Assembly: GCF_030936135.1 (NCBI RefSeq)
Contig: NC_082618.1
Coordinates: 8,219,034-8,283,033 of the forward strand
DNA: 64,000 bases
Direction: 5' to 3'
DNA from: Gavia stellata
Lineage: Eukaryota > Chordata > Aves > Gaviiformes > Gaviidae
Within the stretch, counting starts at the first letter, position 1. Every line of letters begins with the position of its first letter. Shown here one piece after another: positions 1 to 13,685 of this stretch. The notes beneath the pieces were generated by a model. That model was not told the origin of the DNA, ran no database searches, and saw only the letters and a list, made by a program, of their open reading frames with translations. The translations under genes and the position numbers were made by a program.

Positions 1-997
1 AATCTGTGGGGTAAACGGAGCAATTGTAGGGATGCATCATTGTTGCCGCAGTATGGGAAGCGGGGATGCAGTCACCTATTCTATGTCAGTGTTACATTTG
101 AGATATTGATTGCTGTAACAAGATATGAAATCCCAGAAAAACCTAATTGGCTGTAAAACAGCGATTAAAAACCTGTCTATAACAAGTTGAGTACAGAAAA
201 AGAGAAATAGCTCAAGTCTTCTGAGGATCTTGTTTGTCATCTTAATCTCGCACATCCATTTTTAAATTAAATGTTCTCTCTGTGGTGCTGTATTTCAGGC
301 TGTCCTTTTCCCAGTGATGCTACATAGAAATGCGATTAATGTGTGGCAGCGAAGGGGAAGGAGCACGGGTTATCAACATCTTTCTCTTACAGATGGCGTG
401 TATTCTGTTTCCCATAAGCATCAGTTAATTCTCATCCAACTGGTACTACTATAGAAAGAACTTGCCTCATTAACCACCATAAAACAGTGTTTGGTAAACT
501 AGCTCTGGAGTAGTGTTTTAAGATGTTATTACCTGGAACCAAGCCTCAGCTTTTATTTTTAATTGCTTTTTTTGAGTGGGTGGACAGGAATGACCAGGAT
601 TAAAGAGAAAAAAAAAATAGGTACTTCTTTCTCTAATACTCCTTTCCAACTGTCCTGGGCTCCTGGTGCACATCAGGCTCAGTTAACATTAATTAGCGAT
701 GAGTCACGGAGCCCATTCCCCTTTTTCTGTCTTCTCGGTATTTTGTGTGTTCTGAGCATCTGCTCTTGCATACAGTTAGGAAATGCTGCTCTAGAGGACA
801 CTACATGCATCTTCTCCAAAGACTCTCACATATACCAAATCTGTGTAGTAGCAAAAAGTGACAACATCCTGAAATAAGACATTCTAAAGGCAAATCTGTT
901 AAGGATTATATTATGGATATCTTTGATTTAATAATCTAAAATAATACTTAGTGCTTGTTCCTTTTTTAACTTTGTTTTTTTTTCTTTTGGCTTTCAG
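1..997. other. GOSR1 intron (5' end cut by the window)
   Basis: AT-rich intronic sequence upstream of the exon at 998. I looked for the preceding GOSR1 exon, whose protein should end in HDHLRN or similar, and did not find it. No other gene or repeat is supported here. Confidence 0.6.
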
Positions 998-1027
998 CTC
1001 AGATCGACTGATAGAAGAAACAATAAG
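998..1027 (+). CDS. GOSR1: GOSR1 internal coding exon
   Basis: A 30-nt exon between acceptor ...ggctttcag and donor gtagga. Its first base completes the preceding codon, and the rest reads SDRLIEETI plus the first two bases of a serine codon finished by the next exon. Confidence 0.93.
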
Positions 1028-4000
1028 GTAGGAATGAACTTACTAATTTTCATTATTTTCTGTACAATCAGTGTTTATATTGAATTGTGTCCAAAGATAT
1101 CAGTCATTTTGTTTATACAATAACTGCATTGTTTGCAACTCATAGGCAGTATTACAATGAAATGGTGGTGGGTTTTTTTTTCTCCCCTATTCAATATTGA
1201 CATAATGGTGTTGCTTAAATATTTTATTCATCCTAGTTTAGAAAATTCAGGTGTCTGTTCAAAGGTGAATAGTCCCTACAGAAACAAAGGGAATGATAGA
1301 GCAGAGTGAATCTCAGGTTGAGCTGTTGAGGGCTATTCCAGTAGTCAAGCTGTTTCTTCTCATAGTGACAGTCTTCCACAACATGATTTTCTGTAATCCT
1401 TCAATGTATACAGCACCCTAGTATGCAGCTGATTTAGGTAAGGGCTTTTACCACAAGGGCTTGAGAGGTTATTGCTGTTTTACAGTTACTTACCTTCTGG
1501 GTTTTTATGTGGTTCGAATACTTAGAGAAGGTATCACTCAACTGATCTAGAAATTCTAGAACCGTAGCATCATAAATTTTATCATCTGTGCCCTTCCCAA
1601 TCTTCCATTGAACTCTGGGATTTTGCAAACCAATAATTCAGAGTGCCTAACTTAATGGTTTTAAATTTTAGATTATTGCTTTTCAAAAAAAAAGGAAGAA
1701 AGAAAGTAAGATATGCTTTCAGATAATGCATGTACTGGCATAAGTGATCAAGAAGAGTAATTAGAGGTGCAGCAAGGCTCTATGTCCATTAAGGGCTGGC
1801 TAGCTTAAGTGCATACAGTGGGCTCGGTATAATTAATGTGGTGGAGGAATGTGTTAAACCACATTAATGTGCAGTGATGAACCAGAAGCGGTCAGTATAA
1901 TAATGTCTGAAAATGTGGATATAATCTCACCACGGCCTCATAAAGACATTTGCCAAACTTGGCGCAGTTATTGTGAGTATTTGTTTTACTTGGGGTTCTA
2001 GTCCTTTCCTGATTAAAAATCCTCTCCTTTATTGCCATGCTTCTAGCCCTACTTTTCCACCTCGTAAAAGTGCTCAACATTTGTTGAATCTCTTATTCGC
2101 TGCCACTCCAGTAACTAGAGCATTAAACAGCATATGGTGATTTATTAAGCTTAATATCCTGCAAAATGACTCGTATTTTATCATTTGAGCTCTTCATCTA
2201 GCCTCTTGATTATGTGTCATCAGAGAAGCGGAGAGTACAAGTACGTGTGATAAGTGAACCTCTGTGTCGATTTACCTGTGCAGGGGAGCGTAGCTGTGGC
2301 AGACTGGAGCTCAGAACAGGGCAGCTAGCTGAACACTCACCCAGGTTCCTCCATCGGTTTTGAGCCTACTCAGAAGCTCCATGGTGTCATCAGTAGGTGT
2401 CCTGGCTGGTTTAAAACTGCTTTGAGTTTCATTTGCATGAGCTGCAGTCCTGTGGTTGATTACAAATCAGCTATCTCCACAGTGACTGCTTCTCACGCAA
2501 TAATCCCTACCGCACGGCTTGGTTCAGAGCTCTGTGGTGCTGTTTACTGAAAGCATTCCTTCTCTTAATAAATGATTTTTTTAGATTGATTTTTTTTTTA
2601 AGAGGCTGGATTTCAGGAGTCCTTGTTGCACCATTTATTATCTGTAGTAAATGAACTTCTTGTTGTAGTTGTTGCCAAAAATGTTCTACATTTCTTTTTG
2701 TAGAAAGAGAGTTTGTTTTGGTAATGACATTGAGCATGAAATGTGATTTCATTTATATCATCTTAATTCAGTTTCGACACTGTTGAAACCAGGGTGAATT
2801 TTTTGTTTCACTCTTTTTCCTGTTATTCCCAGTAATTGCAAGTGTTCGGGTTTGATATTAATTGGTGGTAAACCCTCCTGCACTTGAAGTGAATTTACCA
2901 GATAGAAATTTACCCAATTTCTGATTAACAATTGCTTTATCTATTGTAAACCAAGTAAAAGAGGGAATTGTGCAGGGGAAGCTGTTTGAATGCAGATTCC
3001 TTCAGTGAAGTGAGATGTAATTAGCTTATTCTGGCTACTAATACTGCTCTGTCTTCAAGGTTTACATCTGCTGTAGTTCATTACTCATTATTTGGGTGTA
3101 ATTCAGGAAGTTAAGAAATAACATATTTTTTTTTAGGGGTTGTTATTAAGCAGTGATTCTAAGCACTGGAAAGCATTTTTCTGTGTGTGCAGAGGCTTTT
3201 GTTGACCGGCTGCACACCAGTGACCCCGTTGCTACAGTCAGCACTAATTGTGGAACCCTGGCTCTGACGTTCCGTAGAGAAGAGACCAAAGAAGTGCAGA
3301 GCCTGACTCTTCTGTGTGTGGTTCCTCCATGGGAGCAAACATACGTGCAAGAGAATATATGGGCACCTAAGCTGAAATGAATCAGTAACTAAAGCGATGA
3401 GCAGGGCTGTCGTTCCAGATGTTTTGTTAGTACTAAACTTTTAATCAATTTTTAAATGAATTACGTGACATGGGTTCTTACTGCAGCATATTTCTTTCCA
3501 GAAACGAGTGGGATGTGATACTTTGTACTGCAGTTCTTTTGGAACAGTGTTCACTTCTGTTGGCCAGATTTAAATATAAGCATAGATTTTGCTTAATATG
3601 TTTGGTGTTCTCGGGTTTTCATTTTCAAACGTTATCACTTCTCCAAAATAGCAAATGATTTATTTCTTGTTTTCCAACAACTTGTATTTTTAGGTTGGCT
3701 CAGTTGGAATTTTTTTTATAGTTTTGCATGTACGGTGTGATAAGTTCTTAGGATTTTGTTGTAATACTGTTTCTGAGGCCTGATTCAGGCTGATTTTTCA
3801 GTGTTTGTATATTAACAGATTGGACTACTCCACTTTCACTCTGAAGCCAGACCAAAACCATAGGTTTAAGTTTTAAAAAAAAATCATTTCCTTATATATT
3901 TGGGGTATTTCTGTAGGTAATAATTAGGATTTAATAAAAGGGAAAAAATCACTTGCACTGAATCTTGACTTTACAGAATGGAAAGGCATGAATTAGATTT

Positions 4001-7000
4001 TCAGTCTTAGCTCTTTTCAAAAGAGCCTTCCCAGAGTGTCTAGGGAAAATCACCTGCATTTTTGGGGAAATGTTCCTTTTGTTTTCATCTTGGGCTTCAT
4101 CAAAAGACACAACAATCTTTAAAGTAGTTTGAAAGACTCTCTGTGTGTGCATATATATACACGTGTATTTTTATAGATACGAATATATGTGTACGTATGT
4201 ATATGCAAAGAATAAGTGATACAATCAGAATTTTTACCAATTTCAAACTAGAGCTTGCATTTCTATGCAGAGTCACAGAGTCCATTCCCTTAATCATAGA
4301 CGTTGTAATGAATTTAAATGAGCAAGTATGATTCATGGAGTACAAAATGAAGCAGAAGTTCCAGTAATACGTGAATTATTTGATTTTTAAAAACATGTCT
4401 TGTTCCTTTAGAGCTTTGTTTTAGTTCTTCATCAGTGTAGATTTGACTGAGCTGTCTCAATGGATGAAGCAAGGAGTTGACTTTTTGGTACGTTTTACTT
4501 GATAATATGCTGTATGTATGTGGCTGCTGTATGGGGTGAAGGCACCCAGCAGCTTGAACATTTGTCTAGGTAAAAACACTTTGCTTCCAAGTCAGGCAGT
4601 ATTAAAAGTGTATCTCTGCATGTTAGTCTAGTTTGACTGTGATAATGGCTGGAAATGTTTATTACTCTGTACTTTTTCATGCCAGTGAAAACTGCAAACC
4701 TTGTACAAATTCTAGTTGTTCTAGTTTTGAAGAGAAATTTGGTTGCTTGCATACCTGCGCCACTACCGAACATTCAAGGACGAACTTGAAATGTAAGGGA
4801 AATTTTGAGGAGAAACGGCTGCAAGCACAGGAATTTTGAGGTAGTCCTGCTGATTTCTGGAAGAGATGGGTGGCCTCTTTGTGGCTGTGACCTCGGGCTT
4901 GCCTAGAAGAGATTTCTCCAATAGTGCAGCAGTCTTTAATGTTGTGCTTCAGCAGTGCTTTAATATTAGAGAGCAGAATACCATCTGGTTTTAGAAACTT
5001 CGTTTACACCCAACTGTAGTCGTTCAAGCTAGTGCAGCACCAAGAATAGTTTGTGCCGGTTTCCAAATGGAACGTTAAATCAGGGTCATCTTGATTCCAG
5101 TAAGAAGCATCTAATCTTTTATCGTAAATGTTGTGTAGAGGTTTCACAACGTAAGAAAAAGGTATTCTTGATCTGGGGAGATTATGGTGTCAAGTAACTA
5201 AATGGAGCCAATATTATGAATGGGAAGAATATGATTAATTTTTTTTAAAAAGCATTTGTCAGTGGAGAAATGGCAACAGGAAGTCAATGAGCGTATGTTA
5301 GGGGTGGGAATGAAACCAAAACTGTCTAATGGAGGATATGAGGAAGCTGCAATACTGAAGACTGTACAAGACCAATCAGTGGACTAGTCCCCAGGAGCTG
5401 TGTGTTTTCTGGTAGTGCTTAAATTTAATAGTCTCATTTACAGATACAAAGGCTTAGGTAAACCAGCTCACGTTTTGAGTGATCAAATTATACGTAAAGA
5501 ACTGTGCTCTTTACTTAAAATTTGACTTGTTAATGGTAGCTAGAATCCAGTTACGCTCTTGTTCATGGATATCATAATTACATTTCATTACTAGACCATA
5601 TCATATTAAAAATGGTAATGACTATGATTATTTTTTTCTTCAGAGCTCTTCAGTAAAACCTAGCCCATTGAGCTAAATTTTTCAAAATCCTGGGTAAAAG
5701 AAATGAAGATGGTTCCAGTCTTGTAATATGTAAACTTAAACAGTTACATCCTGCCTTTTTGTACGAAATGGACAGTTTCACTCCTCAGATGTTAAAGCAG
5801 GAACCTTGTGTTCCATGATAATCTGTAATAATTATTTCCAAAGGCATTTTGAAAGTGTCTCAGGAACATTTTATATCCTGGCAATCATCTTGTGTTTTCA
5901 CTTCTGTAAATTAATGGATGCCTTAATGAATCATTGTATGCATCTTATGAAAACATGTGGCTTAATTCAGGAGTGTTTTGAGAAATGCTGTATTAAAACT
6001 TCACCTGGACAAGTATCAAGTCAGTGTGGGGGTACAAGATAAGAAGCTGTAGGTTACTGAGCATGCTTTCCTGTGTGCAGCTAGGAAATCTTTTGTCTTC
6101 CAACTTGGTTCCTAGTAATTCAAAATTTCCTGAGTGCTCTTCTGAATAGCAAATGGAATGTTTTTGCAAGCTTGTGGCTTTTTACTTTAGAAAACTAAAA
6201 TACCTGTATGCTGAGTTGTAAATGTATATAATCTATCAAATGCTGTATCTTCTCACATACAATACGATTTGATGTATTTACTGTTCTGATTTTGTAGTTC
6301 CTTTTTCAGCCCTTGATGGTAGCTGCTTTTTCTGTATTGATATACAGCCATTTATTCTCTGTTCAGAATTTCTGTTAACACCTTCTCTTAGATGCTTTTC
6401 TTTTGTATACTCATGCGCTGTTGGGGTAGGCAATGATGCAATTCTTTTTCTTCTTCTCCTCCAATCTAATTTTCACTTTCTTTCCTTGTAATTTTAGTCC
6501 TGAAAAGACTCCCATGTAATCCAATAAATCAGGTGCATTTATGGGTTAGGTGAGTTAGTATATCCACAGGAACAAGCACACACAATGTGCTGAATGGCAG
6601 TACTACACAGTCTAAGAGGAGAAGCTTTGTGGGCTTTCTTCTGTTCTTTTTGCAGAAACAAAGAGCATTGGTTAACAGATTCTGGCAACCCCTTTATAAA
6701 CACCAAGGAGGTGACTGCAAGCCCTGTTGCTTCCTGTTAACCATGAGTTTCATTTTCGCTTTGTGCTGATTTGGCAATTCAAAAGTATAAAAGAAAAAAG
6801 TGCTAAATAGCTGGCTGCAGATAAAAAATGCTTGAAGGATTTTCTTAGTTCTGCCCTGAAACTTCCGTGGCATGTTTGTTTGGGTTTTTTTTAACTCTAA
6901 TACTTCAAAACCTCATATTAAACTGTTAAATCTGTTCTCATAGAGCTGCTGGTTGAAAATGTCACGGTTTTGCCTACATGTTATCGAACTGTTTCTATCC

Positions 7001-10000
7001 TCTCTGACTGATAAACTCCCAATTTCCTAATGTATGTCCAAGTTTACAGAATGCTAATATAGCCTTAAAATAATACATTGATCTGCCCTGTCAATGCATG
7101 TTGTTCTATTTAAAAGAATTCTATGTATAGAGCTTTTGGAAGAGTCTTTTCTATGACCTGAAAGCTACAAGAGCCATAGGCTGGCCCTTCTGTCACCTAT
7201 GTCTTTGCGATGGACTTGTCTTGCTTTCCAAGGTATTCTGCTACTGCTAAAACCAAAATCATGCAAGTTATAACACTCAGGCTTTGGCTGGGTGAGCTCT
7301 TAGTTTTTATGGGCAAAACCAGAGCTGGAAAAGGCAGCCTCCACCTTGAAGAGGCAGTAGCAGATTTTTTTTCCTTTCCCTTTTTTTTCTTTTTCCTTCT
7401 TTTATTTCTTAAAGTTTGCCTGGCACATTATGAGAGGGCTGACGATACTGTATCACGGGCTACTTGAGACAGAGTAGGCAGTTACAATGGAAGGGAGCCC
7501 AAAGGAACTCACTGCTCCAGAAATACTTTAGGGATCATTGATCCGGGCTGTTTTCTTCTTTAAGACGTTTGCGAACTGTGATACTGACCTTTCGCTGTAA
7601 GTCTGGGAGGACAATTGTTAGACTTGGCTCCAATGGGTTTTGCCAGCTATTCTTGTGATACTGGCTGTAGTGTCCTAGTAGGGAAGCCAGTGGTACATCA
7701 GATGATCCAGAGCTGCTTGTTCCAAATGTTGTTTTCTTCCAAGAGAAATTTGAAATAAAATGTATCAAATAGTCTGTGCTATAAAAATGTCAGGAATGCC
7801 AGTTCTATGTTTATTAAGTGTACAAATATAATTTGTGTGTGACTTTTTTCCTACCAGATTTACCTGGAAAGGTACACTAAGGTGGATAAAGGTCCTTTTT
7901 TTTAATCACCTTCCAGTACTGAAATGCCAGGTCAACCTAAGTACTTCAGTACTAGTATCTGGACAAATGGATGTTTCCACATTTTAACTGTTACAGAAAG
8001 ATAAGCCCAAAGCGCTGAAACCCAGATGAATTTAGTACAGAACCGTGCTTGAGCACCAGATGTATTGAGCAAGTGCATTCAGAGAGTTCAGCAGTAAATA
8101 TTAAGGCTTTATGTAAAATGCAGCGTCCAGTTCATATTGCAGAACTTGCGAATAAGGTTAGGTTTGCACTGTGTGTTTCGGCGCTTTGTGCCTGCCCCTC
8201 CTTAGAAGTAACGCTCATGCTAGCTGTCGTTTTTGTATTGTGTTTGTATACATATAGATACTGAGTGTGAGCAAGCACAAAATGCTTTTGAAAATTTGGT
8301 TGTCTGTATTGGGTAAAAGGAGCATTTTGCATTTATCTGTTTTTTCTCCTCTGAAATTACGGCTTTAGTTCCCTTTTCTCATATTTATATCTGTTGTATT
8401 GTGTTGTTCCACTTAACTTTTATTCTTCCAGAACACTTTCCCTCCATATTTAAGGCTTACAAACTTGGGACTCAGAAGTCCAAGAACTTGTTTTAATTGT
8501 TGTTATTCATGTAGATACAGTCAACAGCAGTATAGGTGCCATTTTCTGAGTTATTATCCAGCTATGTTGTATTTATGTCCTACTTTGTTTATTTTTGAAA
8601 TCCATGCCAGCCAAGGAGAGCAGTATGTGTCATACTGTTTGTTCTTAACCACTGTATCTCTGGAGCCTAAACTTTTGTATACTGTTTCTCTAGATCTAAA
8701 TGAGTCTGTACAGTTTGTCTTGACAAAGCTTTTGCATTCGAAGTAGCCACATGAAATACTACCTGTGGCTACAAGTAGTAGCCTACCCTTTCATTTTCCA
8801 TCCTATAACGCTTTATTTTACAAGCTGAAGAGAAGCTTAAGGTAGAGACAATTTTTTGTCAGCTGAGTAGTTCTTTAAAATCTTCATTTAAACATCTTAT
8901 TTTTAATAGCACAGTTGCTTCTTTCCAACTTCCAGAATGTATTAAATTTGAAATGGATAATTCTGTTTTATATTCACCTGTACTGTGTCCTTATATCTGG
9001 ATAAAGTAGATACAGCTGGACCATATATTAGTAAAGAAACAGAGTATGAAAACTTGTATATCCATGGATGATATTCTTAATTAGGACCAAAGCTCAAAAA
9101 TGTGTTTTATCTGTGCTACGATGGAAGCATCACTGGATATGGTTTCATTATACACCAGCTCCCTCAACTCCAGCTTATGGAAAACAGTCATGTGGGGCTG
9201 GCTGGGAAGAGACGTTAATGCAGGAGAATTCAAGCTTTGCCCACTTATCTGGAGTCAGAGGACAGTGTTAATCCTGAGTCAAAGTAGATCTCAACGCTTT
9301 GTTGTGTTTAAATGTCTTCAAAGACCTGGTGACTGTATGTCCCAGCTTGATTGTCCAGAAACCTTCTGTGTAAAGCTCCATGAGCTGTGTCGGATCTCAA
9401 ACAGCACTTCCATCTCCTCTCAACCAGCACCTTCACTTTGCAAATTGATTTTTAATTGTGAGTCAGCTCTTATTTGCTTATTACTTCTGTAGCCATCATA
9501 TCCTGATGGCAGACAAGAAATTTCATACGCTGTCTAGAGTGAAAGTAAGAATGGGGCTTCTGTGATTAAACAACCTTCTAAATTTAAAACTTATGCCAGA
9601 AGAGTACCTTTAGGTTTACTTGTAATAATACCATTTCTTGTTGGGACTAGGGGAGATATGCCAAAACACTGCCTCTTTCAAGAAATCACAGTGTTTTCAG
9701 TTGTTAATGGCTTATATAAAAAGAGAAATCCTTTAAGTGTAAAGGATAGAGACTAATGGAAAAAATGTGGTTTCATTCATATTGCTTCACCTCATTCATT
9801 GTTCTCTAAAGAAGCGTTGTCTGCTTGCTTTCCTCTTGTTTTAGCTATAGATTATTCTTAGCGCCAACAACTTGATCCACTCTTTTTTTTTTCTTTCTCC
9901 AGCATTGCCATGGCAACTAAAGAAAATATGACTTCGCAGAGAGGGATGTTGAAGTCAATACAAAGCAAGATGAATACCTTGGCGAGTATCCTTTCTTAAA

Positions 10001-11452
10001 AATTTGTGTTGCCAGTGCATAAGAAGAGGTATAGTGCAATTTTTCACTCTGTCATTTGGGGATCAAAACACTTTGCGATGTCAATGGCTGTATAACCTGT
10101 CGTGGTATTGTCATTAGTGACAAACAGACCTTTTTTTAACCTGTCTCACTCGATAGTCCGACTGAAGCATCTTAATGATGAATGTGGTGAATAAGTTGTT
10201 TTTACTCAAATTTGAATACTGCATATAAATCAGTGTAGCTTAATTTTCACGTAGAAATCTGTGACGGCATTTTATGGCCTTCCCTGCTATATGTTTTCGT
10301 AAAAGTGTAATTTCATTTTACTTCTTGCTTTTTGCTTTCAAAACTGTCCAGAGCTGAAGCTTGGCATACATTGCTGCTTGTTATGGTTTACAGCTAAAAG
10401 TATTCATGACCTGAGTATCCTCTTGTCTGTCACAGTCTTGTAGATGTTAAGATTTGGTTTGTTGGTTTCTCATATTCTGTGCTCATGGCTAAAGAATGTG
10501 CCGGACTGTCAAGTCATGCGTTTTTGTCGTTTTCCCCACTTATTCCTTCCTTACTGTCATAAGGGCCCAAAGAACAACATTAGCATCATTTGATTAGACA
10601 GATGACATCCTGAAGAGATGTATCTTGGTAACCCGTAAATTTCATTACAGTTCTTAGCAACTGGCAAGAACAAAAAAAAATTCAATAAGCTTTGGCCTTA
10701 AAAGATTCTTGGTTCCAAAGACATGAAGCTCTGAAACTTATTATCTTGTTGGCAATTGTATTTTGTACATTAAAAGATAGATTTACATCCTTATGATTTT
10801 ACAGTAGGAGGAGTTCTTCCTTATGTGCTATACTTGAACTGTGTGTAGTCATGCAATGTGCATGATTTTCTCAGTCAAATGCTTTTGGTTGTTCCCTTCC
10901 CCAGTAACGGAATTCCATTAAATAAATCCCACAGGTGTTTTATATAACTGCCCCATTTTTTTTTTTAGTCTCATTTAAACACAATTATTAAAAGTAATGA
11001 AGCCTCACATATTGGAGATTAAAGTATATCAAACGCTGGTAATTTAGGTGATCAGGTGATGAATACTGTGTAAAGGTGATCAGGTGATGAATACTGTGTA
11101 AAAGTGAACTCTTAAGCTGTTCTGTTCTCTCTTTTCTCTGATGGTTATTAGTGAAGTCCAGTTGTAATCCCGCTAACTATCCGTCAGGTGTTTTCACTGC
11201 ATCTGCTTTCTCCAGCTTGGGAGTAGTTCTGCATTTCTTGCAGTATTGGGATTTCCACATACAGAATTTGGGGCTTGTTAGCGAAGATACTGTTTGCTGA
11301 TATGACCTTGACTCAGACTCCTTAAAGATCGGTTTCCAGCAGTGAACAGCCTGATTCAAAGGATCAACCTTCGGAAACGACGAGATTCCCTCATCTTGGG
11401 TGGCATTATTGGCATCTGTACCATCTTACTGCTGCTATATGCTTTTCATTGA
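998..11452 (+). CDS. GOSR1: GOSR1 (Golgi SNARE GS28), 3' part, three coding exons
   Basis: Coding segments are join(998-1027, 9903-9985, 11328-11452). They give the last 78 residues of the Golgi SNAP receptor complex member 1, about 250 residues in vertebrates; the 5' exons lie before the window. GOSR1 is a Qb-SNARE of cis-Golgi and ER-to-Golgi transport that pairs with syntaxin-5, Ykt6 and Bet1/GS15. The visible part covers the end of the SNARE helix (SDRLIEETIS, then MATKENMTSQRGMLKSI) and the C-terminal anchor (RINLRKRRDSLILGG, then a hydrophobic segment ending LLLLYAFH and stop TGA). The basic RKRR stretch precedes the membrane segment, as in a tail-anchored protein. All junctions are GT-AG and keep one frame: AG|C at the first junction and A|AT at the second. 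The residues are nearly identical to mammalian GOSR1 as I recall it, so the call is firm. The gene is convergent with TRARG1. Confidence 0.97.
1028..9902. other. GOSR1 intron of 8.9 kb
   Basis: AT-rich and rich in T runs. It contains only short ORFs without family resemblance. A purine-pyrimidine alternating patch (ATATATACACGTGTAT and similar) lies near 4150-4206. No RNA gene or clear transposon copy was recognised. Confidence 0.6.
9903..9985 (+). CDS. GOSR1: GOSR1 internal coding exon (SNARE helix)
   Basis: An 83-nt exon after a pyrimidine-rich acceptor (tctttctccag), with donor gtatcc. It encodes IAMATKENMTSQRG and the following MLKSIQSKMNTLA, the conserved C-terminal half of the Qb SNARE motif. 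The last A is the first base of the asparagine codon completed at 11328. Confidence 0.96.
9986..11327. other. Last GOSR1 intron
   Basis: A 1.3-kb AT-rich intron. It contains a perfect 28-bp tandem duplication (11046-11101, listed separately) and nothing else I can support. Confidence 0.65.
11046..11101. repeat. Perfect 2 x 28-bp tandem duplication
   Basis: The unit beginning aggtgatcaggtgatgaata occurs twice without mismatch (11046-11073 and 11074-11101) in the last GOSR1 intron. The unit itself holds a partial internal repeat (aggtgatcaggtgat). It lies about 230 bp upstream of the terminal exon. Perfect identity suggests a recent duplication or an assembly effect. Confidence 0.9.
11328..11452 (+). 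CDS. GOSR1: GOSR1 terminal coding exon with membrane anchor
   Basis: The acceptor is ...cttaaag. The exon encodes RFPAVNSLIQRINLRKRRD, then a hydrophobic anchor of about 20 residues ending in YAFH and the stop TGA at 11450-11452. The 3' untranslated region follows without a break. Confidence 0.97.
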
Positions 11453-12090
11453 TGGATGTTCCCCCACGGACTCTGCTAAACTCATCACCACCATCCCTCG
11501 CCCCCCAGTCAAGGAAAAGTGAGTGGGGGAAGCGACAGACTTGAAGCAGCCTGCTCGGTATGGCTGGGAGTATCAGCATGATGTCTAGAGCTTATGATGG
11601 TAGACTGCGACACTGGTTTTGGGTTGAAGCTGCAGTGTTTCTCCTTCCCTGCCATACATCTTCCTTTGGTTAATTTTTGTGGGATTTGTTTGTCTTTAAT
11701 TCCCGTTCTTGTTGCAAGGTAAGTAAATATGGGATGCTTACCAGAACCGGTAGGACAGTTTCTGTGCTCAGTGGCTCTGGGGAGGTGTGTTGTTGGCTGG
11801 TAAGTGGAAAAAGATCGTTACGCTTGCCTGGGGTGGAAACTCTGTCGGAAGCCAGTTTCCCCTGTAGGCGAAGCACAGTACTGAGCACTTTTGGCCTGTG
11901 AGAAGAATATTGCAGCTTTAAGCCGTCAGGTTGCTTTACTACTAAATACATGTTCTGTAATTCTTTTTAACTCATGGTTGAGATACTAGTTATTTCTGCA
12001 TAATTTGTGCTGTGAAAACTGTGCTTCACACAAATTCCTCAAAGTAAAAAAAAAAAAGGGTTGTTCAGTTCACTTTTTGCACAGAATATG

Positions 12091-12096
12091 AATAAA
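12091..12096 (+). terminator. Candidate proximal polyadenylation signal of GOSR1
   Basis: AATAAA lies 639 nt after the GOSR1 stop. A GT/T-rich element (ttgtaaggtttcttgtgg) follows about 20-40 nt downstream. Confidence 0.45.
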
Positions 12097-13685
12097 CTAC
12101 CCTCTGAGGAAGATTTGTAAGGTTTCTTGTGGCTTTAAAGGGACTGACGAGTCCCCCTTTGTAAAAAGGGAGCACAGTGTCCTAGCAGCTGTTTACTGTA
12201 GTGTTCAGTCATCTGAAAAGTGACCAAACATGAGTTCACCTAAAAGTAGTCTTTTGGGTGTAAATAATTTGATTTTGGCTGGCATCCTAAAGGTCTTTAT
12301 AAAGACATGATAAGCAGTTTGAAAAGTCTATATTGTCATTTAGATAAAGTTATTCTAATAGTGTTAATATTTTTACACTGTAAGTAGGATATAATCTAAA
12401 CTGTCAATTAGAAACAAAAATTATGATGGTTATACCTGAGGCAAATGTATCTGCGTGCAAACTTTTTGGACATAACTCCTCATAGTAAAGAGTTGAATGT
12501 ATGAATAGTGAAACAAGTATTATTTACCATTATCTGGGAGGGGGAAATTCTTTTGTCCAGACAATGCATCATGAATCCTGTTGTGTTTGCATCTCTAAAC
12601 AAAGCTGACATCAGGAATGGCTTTGATATTGCCGATTCACCAATGACGGATTTTTCTGCTCTTTCAATAGCTCTTTCCCATCTGTCATATCATAACCCAA
12701 TAAATTCAAATTGAGGCACTGAAATACCTTTCTAAGAACTTGATTAACTCTTTTCACAATCAATTTACAGTGCTCCTAACAGATTTCATGTACGCCATTG
12801 CCCCCAAATGTCAGATAGTCTCCAGGTTCTCCTCTGGAACAGAGTCTAGTGGGATGGACGCAATTTTTTACTGCTTTTTACAGTGTCTGCAAAGTACCTG
12901 TTGGAGGGAGTAGAGACTTGGGCCCGTGTAGTGTGCAAAACCACATTATTGCGTCTAAAATGTTCGTATGGATTTGAAGGCTTCTTGGCAGACTAAAACT
13001 TTGTGCTAAAAAGTCGACCAAGACTTCCAATCAGTCATCTTGTTGTTGGGATTAGAAAGCATTTGGAATTAATACGTGTAAAACTGTGGGGCTTGTATTT
13101 TAAATAAAGGGTGATTATTTGGTTGATTTGGGAATGTTCCTGGTTTGAAATGAAGTGTTCATTAAAGGGGTTTATGGAAAACCTTGGTGGATACAGGAGG
13201 TTTATTAATGAATCTCTGTGTTGGGAGATCAAACCTCTTCTCCCCGATGCTTTTTCTTTGATTCCTCCACCACCCTAAGGGACCCTGATCAGCAGTCGTG
13301 CTTCTGTTTAGGATTTGTAGGATTTGGTTGCTATATAGTTGGCAATATAAGATCTGCAGTACCGTAAATAAATTCATTTATTTAATCTTATAACAAGTCT
13401 TTTTACTGGACTTAATTGATTATTTGGTGCATATATTTAATCTTATTGTGTGAAAAAGCTGCTATGGAAAATATGTAGAGTATAATAAATATGTAAACAT
13501 AATTGATTTTTCATGTTATGAAAATGTTATGGAGGAACTGATATATTTTAGTATAAAATAATGGAAATATGCTGAATTCTCTCTGATAAAGCTTTACTGG
13601 AAATGGTTTCAGTGTTGGCAACCCCTCCATGGTTTTTATTTGTGTTGGTTTTGAGACAGAGTTTTGTGTTGAAAAATACATTTAA

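Noticed and set aside
1493-1625. A minus-strand open segment in the GOSR1 intron ending in a good donor (GAAG|GTAAGT) with a protein-like helix (DATVLEFLDQLSDTF)
   Set aside because: The acceptor is poor and no partner exon or homology was found. AT-rich introns often give such segments. It is worth a glance only if antisense reads exist.
9100-9492. A 130-codon plus-strand ORF in the GOSR1 intron
   Set aside because: No homology, Cys/Ser-rich chance reading; it lies within a spliced intron.
11735-11800. A minus-strand exon-like piece with acceptor ccacttaccag and donor CTG|GTAAGC in the GOSR1 3' region
   Set aside because: It is very short and has no compatible neighbour or homology. It shows how frequent decoy splice sites are here.
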